From Niallia endozanthoxylica (GTDB taxonomy: Bacteria > Bacillota > Bacilli > Bacillales > Cytobacillaceae), in contig NZ_VYKL01000003.1 in the NCBI RefSeq assembly GCF_008710145.1, positions 1-64,000 of the forward strand: DNA of 64,000 nucleotides, in the 5' to 3' direction. The stretch's first letter is position 1. Every line of letters starts with the position of its first letter. Positions 51,762 to 60,447 of the stretch are shown here, in pieces. The notes under the pieces are model-generated. The model saw only the letters and a list, made by a program, of their open reading frames with translations, had not been told where the DNA came from and made no database searches. The position numbers were made by a program, and so were the translations under genes.

Positions 51762-51820
51762 GGGACAGGTCCACGACCCAAAGTTCGAATCAAATTGGAC
51801 TGGATTAAATTGCCTGTCCC
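51762..51820. repeat. dispersed GGGACAGG...CCTGTCCC element
   Basis: GGGACAGGTCC at the left and CCTGTCCC at the right face each other, with GACCCAAAG inside. The element at 59841-59895 has the same ends and the same GACCCAAAG core. The right end supplies the last codons and stop of the convergent LysR gene. Partial copies occur at 17158 and 54755. Confidence 0.65.
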
Positions 51821-52704
51821 CGTGTTCTGTTGAGATTTCCCTCCCTTGCTTCCTTCACAATTTTAATAAAGGCTTTTACTAAAGGTGATTGGTTGTTTTG
51901 ACGCCAAGAAATACCCATAGAAGCAGTGGGTAATTGATTATTAAAATCCAAATAAACGACATCTTGTGTATGTAAATTAATCGCTGATTGGGGAACAATG
52001 GAAATTCCCAACCCGGCAGCAACTAAGCCGATTACAGTTTGGAACTCAAGTGCTTCCTGATGAATGATTGGGTTACATAGTGCTAGGATTTCATTATAGA
52101 GACCTGCCCATGTTTTCCTAGATAACATGACAAAAGGATACTGACTAAGATCGGAAAGAGTGAGATTTTTCTTTTCTACTAGTGGATGCTGTTTGGGGAC
52201 TGCCAACACACATGGCATGGTCGATACAATTTCCGTACACAATGCATCGCTGTTTACCGGCGGTCTTAAGATTCCAATATCAATTTCCTCCTCTCGTAAG
52301 GCTTCGATTTGTACTGGTGTGGACATTTCAAAAAGGTGAACTTGAACATCTGGATATAAGCTGCGAAATTCTCTTAGTACGGAGGGAAGGATATCGTAGG
52401 TAGCCGAACCAACAAAACCAACATTGAGTTTTCCGAGCTCACCGTGATGAGTACGCTGAGCATTCTCGACCGCACGCTGAAGATGGGAGAATATTTTCTG
52501 CACTTCTTCCGAAAACAATTTTCCAGCATCGGTTAATTCGACCTGCCGGTTATTTCGATAAAAGAGAGGAATTCCTAATTCATTTTCTAACTTTTGAATT
52601 TGTATGCTTAAGGGAGGCTGTGAAATACACAAACGTTCTGCTGCGCGGCTGAAGTTCAATTCTTCAGCAACAGCAACAAAATATTGCAGTTGTCGAAGTT
52701 CCAT
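51805..52704 (-). CDS. LysR-family transcriptional regulator
   Basis: A 299-aa regulator. The HTH (about 1-60) reads ELNFSRAAERLCISQPPLSI and QKLENELGIPLFYRNNRQVE, followed by a BenM/CatM-like effector domain. The ATG at 52704 has AGGTGATTCCT upstream. Its last residues (NLNRTRGQAI) are encoded inside the dispersed GGGACAGG repeat, so the natural C-terminus has been replaced. It is divergent from the bicupin dioxygenase gene with a 118-bp gap, a standard regulator-target arrangement for aromatic pathways. Confidence 0.9.
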   Translation of the reverse strand: MELRQLQYFVAVAEELNFSRAAERLCISQPPLSIQIQKLENELGIPLFYRNNRQVELTDAGKLFSEEVQKIFSHLQRAVENAQRTHHGELGKLNVGFVGSATYDILPSVLREFRSLYPDVQVHLFEMSTPVQIEALREEEIDIGILRPPVNSDALCTEIVSTMPCVLAVPKQHPLVEKKNLTLSDLSQYPFVMLSRKTWAGLYNEILALCNPIIHQEALEFQTVIGLVAAGLGISIVPQSAINLHTQDVVYLDFNNQLPTASMGISWRQNNQSPLVKAFIKIVKEAREGNLNRTRGQAI

Positions 52705-52822
52705 AGGAATCACCTTTTTTTCAATTATTTCGAAAATATATAATAGTGATATCAATTATATATTTAACATTTGTACTTAATCAAGTTAAGATATAACCAA
52801 CACGGTGATAGGGGGAATTCAC

Positions 52823-53791
52823 ATGTCAAACCATATAGAATCGGGGAAATTAATTGTGGGAGAAGTTAATGAAAACTGGACTGGGGATGCTCGTTTTTAT
52901 GAATATACAACTGCAGCAGATCCGATTGGAAGCGGGATTATCAGCCCAATTCCGGCAAAAGAATTTGCACCGGAATTATATAACTCAGGAGAAACCCGGA
53001 TTGTTACGTTAGACCTTTCTGAAGACTTAAAAACAGATTATCCGGCAACAAGCCCATCATTGCTTGCTAATTTTATCCGTATTAATGAAGGCGATTCCAT
53101 TCAAACACAACCAAATGCAACAAGCGAATTGTACTATATTATCTCCGGTGCGGGCAGCACAGAGGTAAATGGTGAAACAATTCATTGGAAGAAAGGTGAC
53201 TTTCTAACACTGCCATCCGGATCCATCAGCCGGCACAAGGCCAAAGAAAATACAACCATCTACTATATTTTAGACACACCGCTGCTTGATTACCTTGGTG
53301 TAAAAGCAACTGAAGCGCGTTTCAAACCGACCCTATATACTGCTGAAGCAGCAAAGGCAAAATTGGATGAGGTAGCTAATGCACCTGATGCCCATTTAAA
53401 GAATCGTATTTCCATTCTACTAAACAATCAAAAGTTTGATCAAACCCTAACGATTACACATGTTCTTTGGGCGATGTTTGGGGTCGTTCCTGTAGGATCC
53501 AACCAAGCACCGCACAGTCATAAATCAGTCGCTCTTGATTTTGTAGCGTATGCGGCACCAGGTACGTATACATTGGTTGGAGATAAAATCGATCCGGTAA
53601 CCCAGGAAATTATTGATCCGATTCGCATTGATTGGGTTACAGGAAAGGCTTTTGTCACACCTCCTGGATTGTGGCACTCCCATCATAACGAATCCGGGGA
53701 AGAAGCCTTTATTATCCCGATTCAAGATGCCGGTCTGCAAACGTATCTTCGGACATTGGATATTCAATTTGCGCAATATACTCAAAAATAA
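52823..53791 (+). CDS. bicupin dioxygenase-like protein (gentisate dioxygenase type)
   Basis: A 322-aa two-cupin protein. The first cupin (about 75-155) has ELYYIISGAGSTEVNGETIH and KKGDFLTLPSG but few metal ligands. The second (about 205-310) has APHSHKSVALDFV and GLWHSHHNESGEEAF, with the His ligands expected for an Fe(II) ring-cleaving enzyme. Gentisate and salicylate dioxygenases share this layout. The ATG at 52823 follows GGGGGAATTCAC. The divergent LysR supports an aromatic-acid role; the exact substrate is open. It ends near a terminator at 53839. Confidence 0.78.
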   Translation: MSNHIESGKLIVGEVNENWTGDARFYEYTTAADPIGSGIISPIPAKEFAPELYNSGETRIVTLDLSEDLKTDYPATSPSLLANFIRINEGDSIQTQPNATSELYYIISGAGSTEVNGETIHWKKGDFLTLPSGSISRHKAKENTTIYYILDTPLLDYLGVKATEARFKPTLYTAEAAKAKLDEVANAPDAHLKNRISILLNNQKFDQTLTITHVLWAMFGVVPVGSNQAPHSHKSVALDFVAYAAPGTYTLVGDKIDPVTQEIIDPIRIDWVTGKAFVTPPGLWHSHHNESGEEAFIIPIQDAGLQTYLRTLDIQFAQYTQK

Positions 53792-53838
53792 AGGTGAAGG
53801 CTCTTAAAGGACGGTCGTCCCTTTTAGGCTAGTATAGG

Positions 53839-53887
53839 AAAATGGACCGTTATTGAAACGAAAGATTTCTATAATGGTCCATTTTAC
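53839..53887. terminator. terminator after the bicupin gene
   Basis: AAAATGGACC (53839-53848) pairs with GGTCCATTTT (53877-53886). A smaller AAAGGACGG/CGTCCCTTT hairpin precedes it. Confidence 0.7.
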
Positions 53888-53914
53888 ATTTTTATCCACA
53901 AGGAGAACAAGAGA

Positions 53915-54154
53915 ATGAGAGTGGCTATGTTTTGTGAAAGGAATGTTGAATTCACCGATGCCGATCAAGCCATTAAGAGTCTTCGGCAGAATTATCAAGA
54001 TGAAGTGGAAGTTCGTGTCGTTGATTGCTTCAGGCGTTGTTTGAAATGCAGGGTGCAGCCATTTTGCCGGATTCAGTTAACAACGATTGAAGCAGACGAT
54101 GCAAAAGGCTTGGTACAACAAATTCTTCAGGTAGTGCATAGGGGGAATTCATAA
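53915..54154 (+). CDS. DUF1450-like small cysteine protein
   Basis: A 79-aa protein with three clustered cysteines and a fourth nearby (CFRRCLKCRVQPFCRIQ), resembling DUF1450 proteins such as the one at 45303. It has no signal peptide. The ATG has AAGGAGAACAAGAGA upstream. The cysteine cluster suggests metal binding. The function is unknown. Downstream, 54155-54420 is A+T-rich and holds a likely TATAAT box near 54407 but no other gene. Confidence 0.7.
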   Translation: MRVAMFCERNVEFTDADQAIKSLRQNYQDEVEVRVVDCFRRCLKCRVQPFCRIQLTTIEADDAKGLVQQILQVVHRGNS

Positions 54155-54437
54155 GAGACTTTTTGTTTCAAGATGGACTTGGATTGCCGGAAAAAGGAAA
54201 TGTTTTTCTTAAGGGAACAGTACATAAAATGGTTATTAGAAATTTTATTGGTTAATATCATTGTGGGAATTATATTAAGAACAATTAACTTGTAAAATAT
54301 TTCTAATACTTCGATAATAATTACTGTGTTAAAATAATATTTGAATTTTCGGATAAAAACACCTTTAAATTGGAGGTATTTTTATCTATTTTTACTTTAG
54401 AGCAGTTATAATAAAGAAAAAACAGTTGGAGGAATAT

Positions 54438-54785
54438 ATGGAAAATATAAATCTAGAGGATGTAAGAAATAGCATTGACCAAGTGGATAGTGAATTAATG
54501 AAATTACTGTCTAAAAGGTTTGAATTAACAGAAAAAGTTGGAATCTATAAGGCTGCCAATAACCTTATGGCCCAAGACACCATTCGTGAGTCTGAAAAGT
54601 TTGATAAACTAATCCTACTCTCTGAAAAGAATGGTTTAAACTCAGAATATGCTTTGAAAATTTTTAGATGCATAATGGATATGGCTATTTCCAGGCATCA
54701 AGAAATTCAAGGCGGTATTAGGGGAACAGAGACCTCCAATGGGCAACCGGATGTGGGGACAGGTAACTTGACGCCACACTCTTAA
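54438..54785 (+). CDS. chorismate mutase type II (AroQ-like)
   Basis: A 115-aa helical protein. The AroQ pattern is clear: VRNSIDQVDSELMKLLSKRF, KVGIYKAANN, IRESEKFDKL and IFRCIMDMAISRHQEIQ. It would convert chorismate to prephenate, or act as a related pericyclic enzyme. The start ATG 54438 has GGAGG 5 nt upstream. The last 20 residues (GTETSNGQPDVGTGNLTPHS) fall outside the domain and are encoded by a GGGACAGGT-type dispersed repeat fragment. It stands alone, with no aromatic biosynthesis genes beside it. Confidence 0.85.
   Translation: MENINLEDVRNSIDQVDSELMKLLSKRFELTEKVGIYKAANNLMAQDTIRESEKFDKLILLSEKNGLNSEYALKIFRCIMDMAISRHQEIQGGIRGTETSNGQPDVGTGNLTPHS
54755..54775. repeat. GGGACAGGT repeat fragment
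   Basis: GGGGACAGGTAACTTGACGC at the 3' end of the chorismate mutase gene resembles one end of the elements at 51762-51820 and 59841-59895. Confidence 0.45.
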
Positions 54786-54800
54786 TCGGTTTTTCGACAA

Positions 54801-54836
54801 AGAATAGAGTCATGCAGTAAGCAGGCTCTATCTTTT
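54801..54836 (+). terminator. terminator after the chorismate mutase gene
   Basis: ATAGAG and CTCTAT (54826-54831) enclose a 16-nt loop, followed by CTTTTG. Confidence 0.6.
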
Positions 54837-54883
54837 GTTATGTTGAATGGTAAGATGAATAAAATGAATTTTGGGGCAGTGGC

Positions 54884-56170
54884 ATGGACCTTTATACAAA
54901 AAACTTAATTATCAGCTTTCTATCCGTTTTGTTTCCTCTATTTGTATGGCAATTGTTCTATCTTTTACATTATAATTATCAATTTAAATGGGTTAAAAAG
55001 TGGATGTTTGCTATATTTCCAATATTATCCATTGTTTTGTGCATGACCTTTCCTATTGCCTTAATGCAGCCTCTTTTTTTAGATTTTCGCAGAATCCCTT
55101 TGATTCTCGGAACGTTATATGGAGGATATAAAGTAGGCTTTGTCTTATTGGCTGTCATGTTCATCACTCGATATTTAATGGGTGGAGATGTATTTTATAC
55201 TTCTTCTATCATTTTAATCCTAACGACTATTTGTGCAGGTTTACTATCAGATTATTATTTAAAAAAATCATTAAAACAGAAAGTAGTACTAAATAGTGTA
55301 TTAATCCTTCTCTCGTTAGTTTTTTCAGCGCTTTTTATGAACATATTTGGAACTAATTTACTGAAAATCGGCATTGAACATTGGTTTATAAGTGTGATTG
55401 GAATGGTCATTGCGACTCTTTTAACTGAGATTATTCTGATTAATTTTCATTTGTTGCATAAATCAATCAAAGAAAAGAAGCTAGATGTGGCAAGTCATCT
55501 TGCAGCAAGCTTTTCTCATGAAATAGGAAATCCTCTTACCGCAACGAAGGGATTTATTCAGCTTCTGTCAGATGAAAAGATTTCTATTGAGACAAGAAAT
55601 CAATATTTGAAAATAGCAGAACAAGAGTTAGATCAAGCGATAAACATTATTGATGATTATTTGACCTTTGCAAATCCAGCCCCTAAAGGGAAAGAGAAGA
55701 TTTGGATTCCTGAAGCTATTCAGCAGGGGATGGCAGTGCTTGCTCCTGTAGCAGAGGAGAATAAGGTTAAAGTAAGTACGTCTTTTTTAGAGAATAATGA
55801 TTGTTTTGTCCTCGGAGAACGGAAAAAAATGGAGCAATGTTTAATCTATATACTAAAAAATAGGATTGAATCGATGCCAAGCGGCGGAGAAATAAGGATT
55901 ACTTTAGATGATGATGGGATATCTAATGTCAATATCACCATTCAAGATGAGGGCATCGGGATGACCCAGCGGCAAATTGATCAATTAGGTGAACCTTTTT
56001 TTACGACAAAGGAAAATGGAACGGGTTTGGGAATGATGGTTGCCTTTAGAATTATAAAAGGAATTGGCGGGAAAATAGAAGTGAAAAGTGTACAGGGGAA
56101 TGGGACCCTTTTTCACATAAGTCTTCCTAAATATGATGAAAAAACTAAATTGATAAGAATGTTGTCATAA
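54884..56170 (+). CDS. KinB-like sporulation sensor histidine kinase
   Basis: A 428-aa membrane kinase, the same length as I recall for B. subtilis KinB. The N-terminal 190 residues form five or six helices of the 5TM-5TMR_LYT type (FRRIPLILGTLYGGYKVGF). The H-box is ASFSHEIGNPLTATKGF, with the phospho-acceptor His; the N-box is LIYILKNRIESMPSGG and the G boxes are DEGIGM and GTGLGMMVAF. No response regulator is adjacent, as for phosphorelay kinases that feed Spo0F. Start ATG 54884 with a modest GGGGCAGTGG site. It would push toward Spo0A phosphorylation and hence sinI expression. Confidence 0.85.
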   Translation: MDLYTKNLIISFLSVLFPLFVWQLFYLLHYNYQFKWVKKWMFAIFPILSIVLCMTFPIALMQPLFLDFRRIPLILGTLYGGYKVGFVLLAVMFITRYLMGGDVFYTSSIILILTTICAGLLSDYYLKKSLKQKVVLNSVLILLSLVFSALFMNIFGTNLLKIGIEHWFISVIGMVIATLLTEIILINFHLLHKSIKEKKLDVASHLAASFSHEIGNPLTATKGFIQLLSDEKISIETRNQYLKIAEQELDQAINIIDDYLTFANPAPKGKEKIWIPEAIQQGMAVLAPVAEENKVKVSTSFLENNDCFVLGERKKMEQCLIYILKNRIESMPSGGEIRITLDDDGISNVNITIQDEGIGMTQRQIDQLGEPFFTTKENGTGLGMMVAFRIIKGIGGKIEVKSVQGNGTLFHISLPKYDEKTKLIRMLS

Positions 56171-56174
56171 TAAC

Positions 56175-56214
56175 AAAAGAGCACAAGCAGCTAAAACTGT
56201 CATGTGCTCTTTTT
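56175..56214 (+). terminator. terminator of the kinase gene
   Basis: AAAAGAGCACA pairs with TGTGCTCTTTTT. It lies directly after the kinase stop. Confidence 0.85.
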
Positions 56215-56293
56215 CGTGTAAATTGCCGATTGCCTGCTTGAAGGAAACGGAGGGACGGGTCTAAAACTGTTAAAGTGACCCGCGAGAACCGTT

Positions 56294-57541
56294 TCATTTT
56301 GTTTTCTTTTTTATTAGTTTTGAAAGCAGGGTGCTTAGAAAGTTCTTTTTAGGTGTTTCTCCTGGTGATTCGTCCTTGGTTTTGACTGTTGCTTCAGTCG
56401 AAGGATTGGCGGCTGTTTCAGTCGGTTTTTCAGTTGCAGTTTGAACCGGAGTGGTGACTGAAGGTAGGATAAGAATATGGTCCGGCTGCTGAACCGTTGT
56501 AATGGAAGGCAGTTCTCCTGGTGATGGATCTTGAGGGGGAGGCAATAACTTAACTGGTTTCTTGCTTAGTTGTTTGACTGGAGTATCGATTCGTTTTTCT
56601 TTAGTCTGTTGTTGGTGTGAATGGAGAAAGTTCCATATGATTTCTGTTGCGTTGGGACCAGCGGAGTCTGTGTAAGAACCGCTTGGGTTTCCCCCTGACC
56701 AGGTATGCCCCATTTGATCAATCATCCAAAGTTCCAATAATGGCTCATCTTTTTTATCATGATAGACATGCCGGGTATAGCTTTTCCCATTTATGATATC
56801 TGATTTGACCTTAGCAGGGGTAACATCAGCGAGACCTATTCCTCCTTCAATGAGAAAATTAGTTTGAACCCATTGAGTGATAACCTGCAGTCCGTTAATA
56901 GGGTGGACCGTTGTATCACAAATCCCGTGGAAAACAATGACACGCATCTTTTTCTTATATTCACCCATCTCTTGAAATGCACTGTTTCCGCATTCATATG
57001 GGTCAGTCACTCCTTTTTCCATCTTTGTCTTCGCTTCTTCAGCCATTGGGTCGGTTAGAAAAAATACATTGGCAGCATCATAGGCCAGTCCTGAACAAAT
57101 TCCGATACCGCTAAAAACATCAGGATATGTAACTCCCAGAATACAGGCAAGTGATCCGCCTGCTGATAACCCAGCAGCGTACACTTTATTGGAATCAATG
57201 TTGTACTCACTTTTCACCTCATGAATCATCTCATAGATGAGCTTTGGATGCCCCTCATCGCGGTGTTGGTTTTTATCTAAAAACCAGTTCCAGCAGCCAA
57301 AGGGGTTATATCCGGCCGGGTCCCTTGGATGTAATGGATGGTTCATATCAGGATAGAGGACAAGGAAATTTTCCTTTTCAGCCTGTTCGTTCATGTTTGT
57401 ACCCGCAGCGAAGTCATCCGGATTTTGCCCGCACCCATGCAGCATCACCAATAACGGATATTGTTTTTCTATATGATATTCTCCTGGGACATATAGCTTG
57501 TATTTGTAACCTTGATGAACAAAATTGAGAAATTCCCCCAA
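56294..57541 (-). CDS. PHB-depolymerase-type esterase with disordered tail
   Basis: A 415-aa alpha/beta hydrolase. The oxyanion region is LLVMLHGCGQNPDDFA, the nucleophile elbow GLSAGGSLA, the acid HGICDTTVHP and the base GHTWSGG, all typical of the Esterase_phd/LpqC type. No signal peptide is visible. After about residue 300 a Pro/Thr/Ser-rich tail of about 95 residues ends in a basic amphipathic stretch (FLSTLLSKLIKKKTK) that could bind membrane or granules. The start is TTG 57541 with GGAGG 8 nt upstream. A short-chain polyester or acyl ester substrate is likely. Confidence 0.85.
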   Translation of the reverse strand: MGEFLNFVHQGYKYKLYVPGEYHIEKQYPLLVMLHGCGQNPDDFAAGTNMNEQAEKENFLVLYPDMNHPLHPRDPAGYNPFGCWNWFLDKNQHRDEGHPKLIYEMIHEVKSEYNIDSNKVYAAGLSAGGSLACILGVTYPDVFSGIGICSGLAYDAANVFFLTDPMAEEAKTKMEKGVTDPYECGNSAFQEMGEYKKKMRVIVFHGICDTTVHPINGLQVITQWVQTNFLIEGGIGLADVTPAKVKSDIINGKSYTRHVYHDKKDEPLLELWMIDQMGHTWSGGNPSGSYTDSAGPNATEIIWNFLHSHQQQTKEKRIDTPVKQLSKKPVKLLPPPQDPSPGELPSITTVQQPDHILILPSVTTPVQTATEKPTETAANPSTEATVKTKDESPGETPKKNFLSTLLSKLIKKKTK

Positions 57542-57761
57542 TGATTTTACCTCCGTTTTATACTCTATTTTGTTATCTTATTCCGGCAGGGATTAGAATA
57601 GAAGGATGTGTTTGATGCAGGTACAGGTACCGAGCCTTGGAACAATGATGAGAAATAGGGTTAGGGACCCCCCTTCTGTTTTATAGGGGGAATCTCTGGC
57701 CGATTAATAACGAATATGTTATTGACTTGTTTCATACCTATTAGAAGATGAGGCTTTTGGA

Positions 57762-58343
57762 ATGAACGAAATGAGGTGGATAAAAATACTTGCTAGAATG
57801 ATAGCGTTGGTACTCGGGAGCCTTTTGCTTGGAATTGGGATTAATGGGTTTTTGGTACCTCATCAGTTACTAGACGGAGGAATTATTGGCATTGCGCTTA
57901 TTCTTCATTACTATTTTGATATTCCAGCCGGCCTTTGGTCAGCGATATTAAGTATTCCGTTAATCATCTATGCCTGGATAAAAGACCGAAAACAGTTTCA
58001 TGGCAGTGTTTATGGAATGATTGTAACGGCCATTTTTATTGATGTACTTGCCCCTTATCAATTTATTCTCCCGATTTGGCTAAGTGCTATTTTAGGCGGG
58101 GCCATTTGTGGAATCGCCGTCGGCTTAATGCTTCGATATGAGACAAGCACTGGCGGAACGGACTTAATCGCTTATTTTTTGGCAAAAATGACACCGATTA
58201 ATATTGGAATAATTATTGCCTTTATTGACGTGGTAATCGTTCTTTTAGGTTACCAAACATTGGGTCTTCAAAGTGTAGTATTCTCAACTATAACCATTCT
58301 TGTTGCCGGCTCCCTTGCATCTGTATGTTATGAGAAATTTTAG
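57762..58343 (+). CDS. YitT-family membrane protein, short form
   Basis: A 193-aa protein with five or six helices, matching the YitT membrane domain (GIGINGFLVPHQLLDGGIIG, RYETSTGGTDLIAYFLAK). The C-terminal cytoplasmic DUF2179 domain found in most YitT proteins is absent. Start ATG 57762 with GATGAGG upstream. The function of the family is unknown. It stands alone. Confidence 0.85.
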   Translation: MNEMRWIKILARMIALVLGSLLLGIGINGFLVPHQLLDGGIIGIALILHYYFDIPAGLWSAILSIPLIIYAWIKDRKQFHGSVYGMIVTAIFIDVLAPYQFILPIWLSAILGGAICGIAVGLMLRYETSTGGTDLIAYFLAKMTPINIGIIIAFIDVVIVLLGYQTLGLQSVVFSTITILVAGSLASVCYEKF

Positions 58344-58445
58344 GGACTTAGAGAGCGGTATCTTGAACTAGATTATTAGGAAAAATGGTCTGAGGGACCT
58401 TTACATGAAGTTCACCACAGAGAACTACTGGGTAATAAAGGGGAA

Positions 58446-58478
58446 AGCCTGTATCATTAATGACAATTGGTACAGGCT
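58446..58478. repeat. intergenic hairpin in a 390-bp gap
   Basis: AGCCTGTA (58446-58453) pairs with TACAGGCT (58471-58478). No T-run follows. Apart from this I see nothing between the YitT gene and the proline-rich gene. Confidence 0.35.
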
Positions 58479-58731
58479 GAGTTATTTACTCAATTCCGAT
58501 CATCAATCGAAAGTTATTTAATAAATCCCGCATACATCTGAGAATTTCTGCTCAATAGTTCACGATTTTTTCGAAAAGGCTTGAATTTTTCTTAAAGCAG
58601 TGATAAACGATAAGAAACCCACTCTTATGGTCCTAATAGTAGTTTGGTTGTGAATATTCTGTTAAAATGACAGAGTAACTTAGTTAATTAATGGAATGAA
58701 GATTACTAGAAAGGGGGGGAGATTTATAAGA

Positions 58732-59790
58732 ATGTTTATGTTAAACAGGGGAATACGAATACAATTGAGAACAAAAACAATAAGAAAAAGCTTTTATTTG
58801 TTCCTAACTTTTATTGTGATAATGATAGGAAGTATTTGGTTTAATAGTGGGAATAACCAAGTATCTGCAGCGGTTTTAATTCCAGCAGTAACAACTGAGC
58901 CGGAATTAATAATAGTGCAAGAACAAGAACCAGCACCGGAACCAGCGCCAATACCGGAACCAGCGCCAATACCGGAACCAGCACCAGCACCGGAACCAGC
59001 GCCAATACCGGAACCAGCACCAGCGCCGGAACCAGCGCCAGCGCCGGAACCAGCACCAGCGCCGGAACCAGCGCCAGCGCCGGAACCAGCGCCAACACCG
59101 GAACAAGTGCCAGCACCGGAACCAGCACCAACACCGGAACCAGCGCCAGCACCGGAACCGGAACCAGTGCCAGCACCGGAACCAGCACCAACACCGGAAC
59201 AAGTGCCAGCACCGGAACCAGTGCCAGCACCGGAACCAGCACCAACACCGGAACCAGTGCCAGCACCGGAACCAGTGCCAGCACCAGTACCAAAACCGGC
59301 TCCAAAACCAGCACCTGTACCAGCACCAAAACCGGCTCCAAAGCCAGTACCAGTACCAACACCAAAACCGGCTCCAAAGCCAGTACCAGTACCAACACCA
59401 AAACCGGAATCCAAAACACAGCCAAAACAGCAGGAAGAACGACAAACAAAGAGCCAACAGGATTCAGCATCAACTGCCGATTTAACGGTAAGTTTTGAAG
59501 ATCAATCAAACATGAACTCGGCTTCTAATGAAAACAGCAACCCTGAATTAACTTCTGAACCGGAAGATTTTGAGACAGTTAATCTTTCTGATGTTTTACC
59601 TGATAAAGATTCTGAAAGTGAAGGTAAGGATTCTGAAAGTAAAGGGAATAGTGAAAAGAAATCACTGCAATTAATGGCAGCGGAGTATGAAAAGGATCCA
59701 TTTTCATCACAGAGGACCATTTTTTATGTTATTTCTAGTATTTTGCTCTTAGGAATTGTTTTTTGGTTAGTTAGAAAAATATGGCTGTAG
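58732..59790 (+). CDS. proline-rich repeat protein with two membrane anchors
   Basis: A 352-aa protein. An N-terminal hydrophobic segment (about 18-45, FYLFLTFIVIMIGS) looks like a signal or anchor. About 150 residues of Glu-Pro-Ala-Pro repeats follow (EPAPAPEPAPIPEP), shifting to Lys-Pro-rich units (PKPAPKPVPVPTPKP). An acidic Ser-rich stretch and a C-terminal helix (TIFYVISSILLLGIVFWLVR) complete it. There is no LPXTG motif. Such extended polyproline rods can span the cell wall. The ATG at 58732 has AAGGGGGGGAG upstream. The DNA repeat leaves long open frames on the other strand, which I regard as artefacts. The function is unknown. Confidence 0.75.
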   Translation: MFMLNRGIRIQLRTKTIRKSFYLFLTFIVIMIGSIWFNSGNNQVSAAVLIPAVTTEPELIIVQEQEPAPEPAPIPEPAPIPEPAPAPEPAPIPEPAPAPEPAPAPEPAPAPEPAPAPEPAPTPEQVPAPEPAPTPEPAPAPEPEPVPAPEPAPTPEQVPAPEPVPAPEPAPTPEPVPAPEPVPAPVPKPAPKPAPVPAPKPAPKPVPVPTPKPAPKPVPVPTPKPESKTQPKQQEERQTKSQQDSASTADLTVSFEDQSNMNSASNENSNPELTSEPEDFETVNLSDVLPDKDSESEGKDSESKGNSEKKSLQLMAAEYEKDPFSSQRTIFYVISSILLLGIVFWLVRKIWL

Positions 59791-59840
59791 AGTGTGCGAT
59801 CAGAGAGACATCCAAAGTTATTTCATTAGGATGGGATTTA

Positions 59841-59895
59841 GGGACAGGCACCGTGACCCAAAGTTTGAGACAAATGGGGACGGTGAACCTGTCCC
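59841..59895. repeat. dispersed GGGACAGG...CCTGTCCC element
   Basis: GGGACAGGCACCGTGACCC at the left and GGTGAACCTGTCCC at the right form an inverted pair, sharing ends and the GACCCAAAG core with 51762-51820. Confidence 0.65.
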
Positions 59896-59973
59896 TTTGG
59901 TCTTTTGGTCTTTTTGAAATGGCCTGCATGAATGCAGGTTATATTTCATACTATCTACTTTGGGGGTGGAAAA

Positions 59974-60417
59974 ATGGCAAGAATCAGTTACAACAGCTCG
60001 GACATTGATTTAATGGCAAGGATGATGAGAGCAGAGGCTGAAGGTGAAGGTAAACTGGGAATGTTAATGGTCGGAAATGTCATTGTTAATCGTGTGAAAG
60101 CAGATTGTTTAGACTTTAAAGATGTAAGAACGGTTTCGCAAGTTATTTATCAAGTGCAAGGAGGAAATTTCTCTTTTGAAGCTGTTCAAAAAGGAAATGT
60201 ATTTTATCAAAGAGCGAGAGAGGCTGAAAGGAGATTAGCGAGACAGAATTTAACTCATTGGAGAGAACACCCATCAAAATATTCCCTTTGGTATTTTAAT
60301 CCGTATGCCCCGTGTCCTCCTACATGGTATGGCCAACCTCATTCCGGACAGTTTAAACAACATTGCTATTATGAACCTAAGGCTAACACTTGTGATAGTG
60401 TTTATATTGGAAGCTAA
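59974..60417 (+). CDS. cwlJ: spore cortex-lytic enzyme CwlJ
   Basis: A 147-aa SleB/CwlJ-type cell wall hydrolase (Hydrolase_2). It contains LMARMMRAEAEGEGKLGMLM with VGNVIVNRVKADC (catalytic Glu region), FYQRAREAERRLAR, and SLWYFNPYAPCPPTWYGQPH, very close to B. subtilis CwlJ as I recall it. It lacks a signal peptide, as CwlJ does; it is deposited in the coat during sporulation and degrades cortex during germination. The ATG at 59974 follows GGGGGTGGAAAA. No gerQ is visible beside it. A terminator follows at once. Confidence 0.92.
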   Translation: MARISYNSSDIDLMARMMRAEAEGEGKLGMLMVGNVIVNRVKADCLDFKDVRTVSQVIYQVQGGNFSFEAVQKGNVFYQRAREAERRLARQNLTHWREHPSKYSLWYFNPYAPCPPTWYGQPHSGQFKQHCYYEPKANTCDSVYIGS

Positions 60418-60447
60418 GCTTACTCTCTTGAGTAAGCTTTTTATTTT
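60416..60447 (+). terminator. terminator of cwlJ
   Basis: AAGCTTACTC pairs with GAGTAAGCTT, followed by TTTATTTT. It overlaps the stop codon. The 290 bp beyond it to the chemoreceptor gene show nothing else. Confidence 0.85.

Noticed and set aside
58794-59509. Three long open frames on the minus strand across the proline-rich gene (Gly/Ala-, Val/Leu- and Trp/Cys/Arg-rich)
   Set aside because: They mirror the low-complexity GAACCAGCGCCA-type repeat, which lacks stops in every frame. They have no ribosome site or family signature, and the plus-strand frame has signal, anchor and ribosome site.
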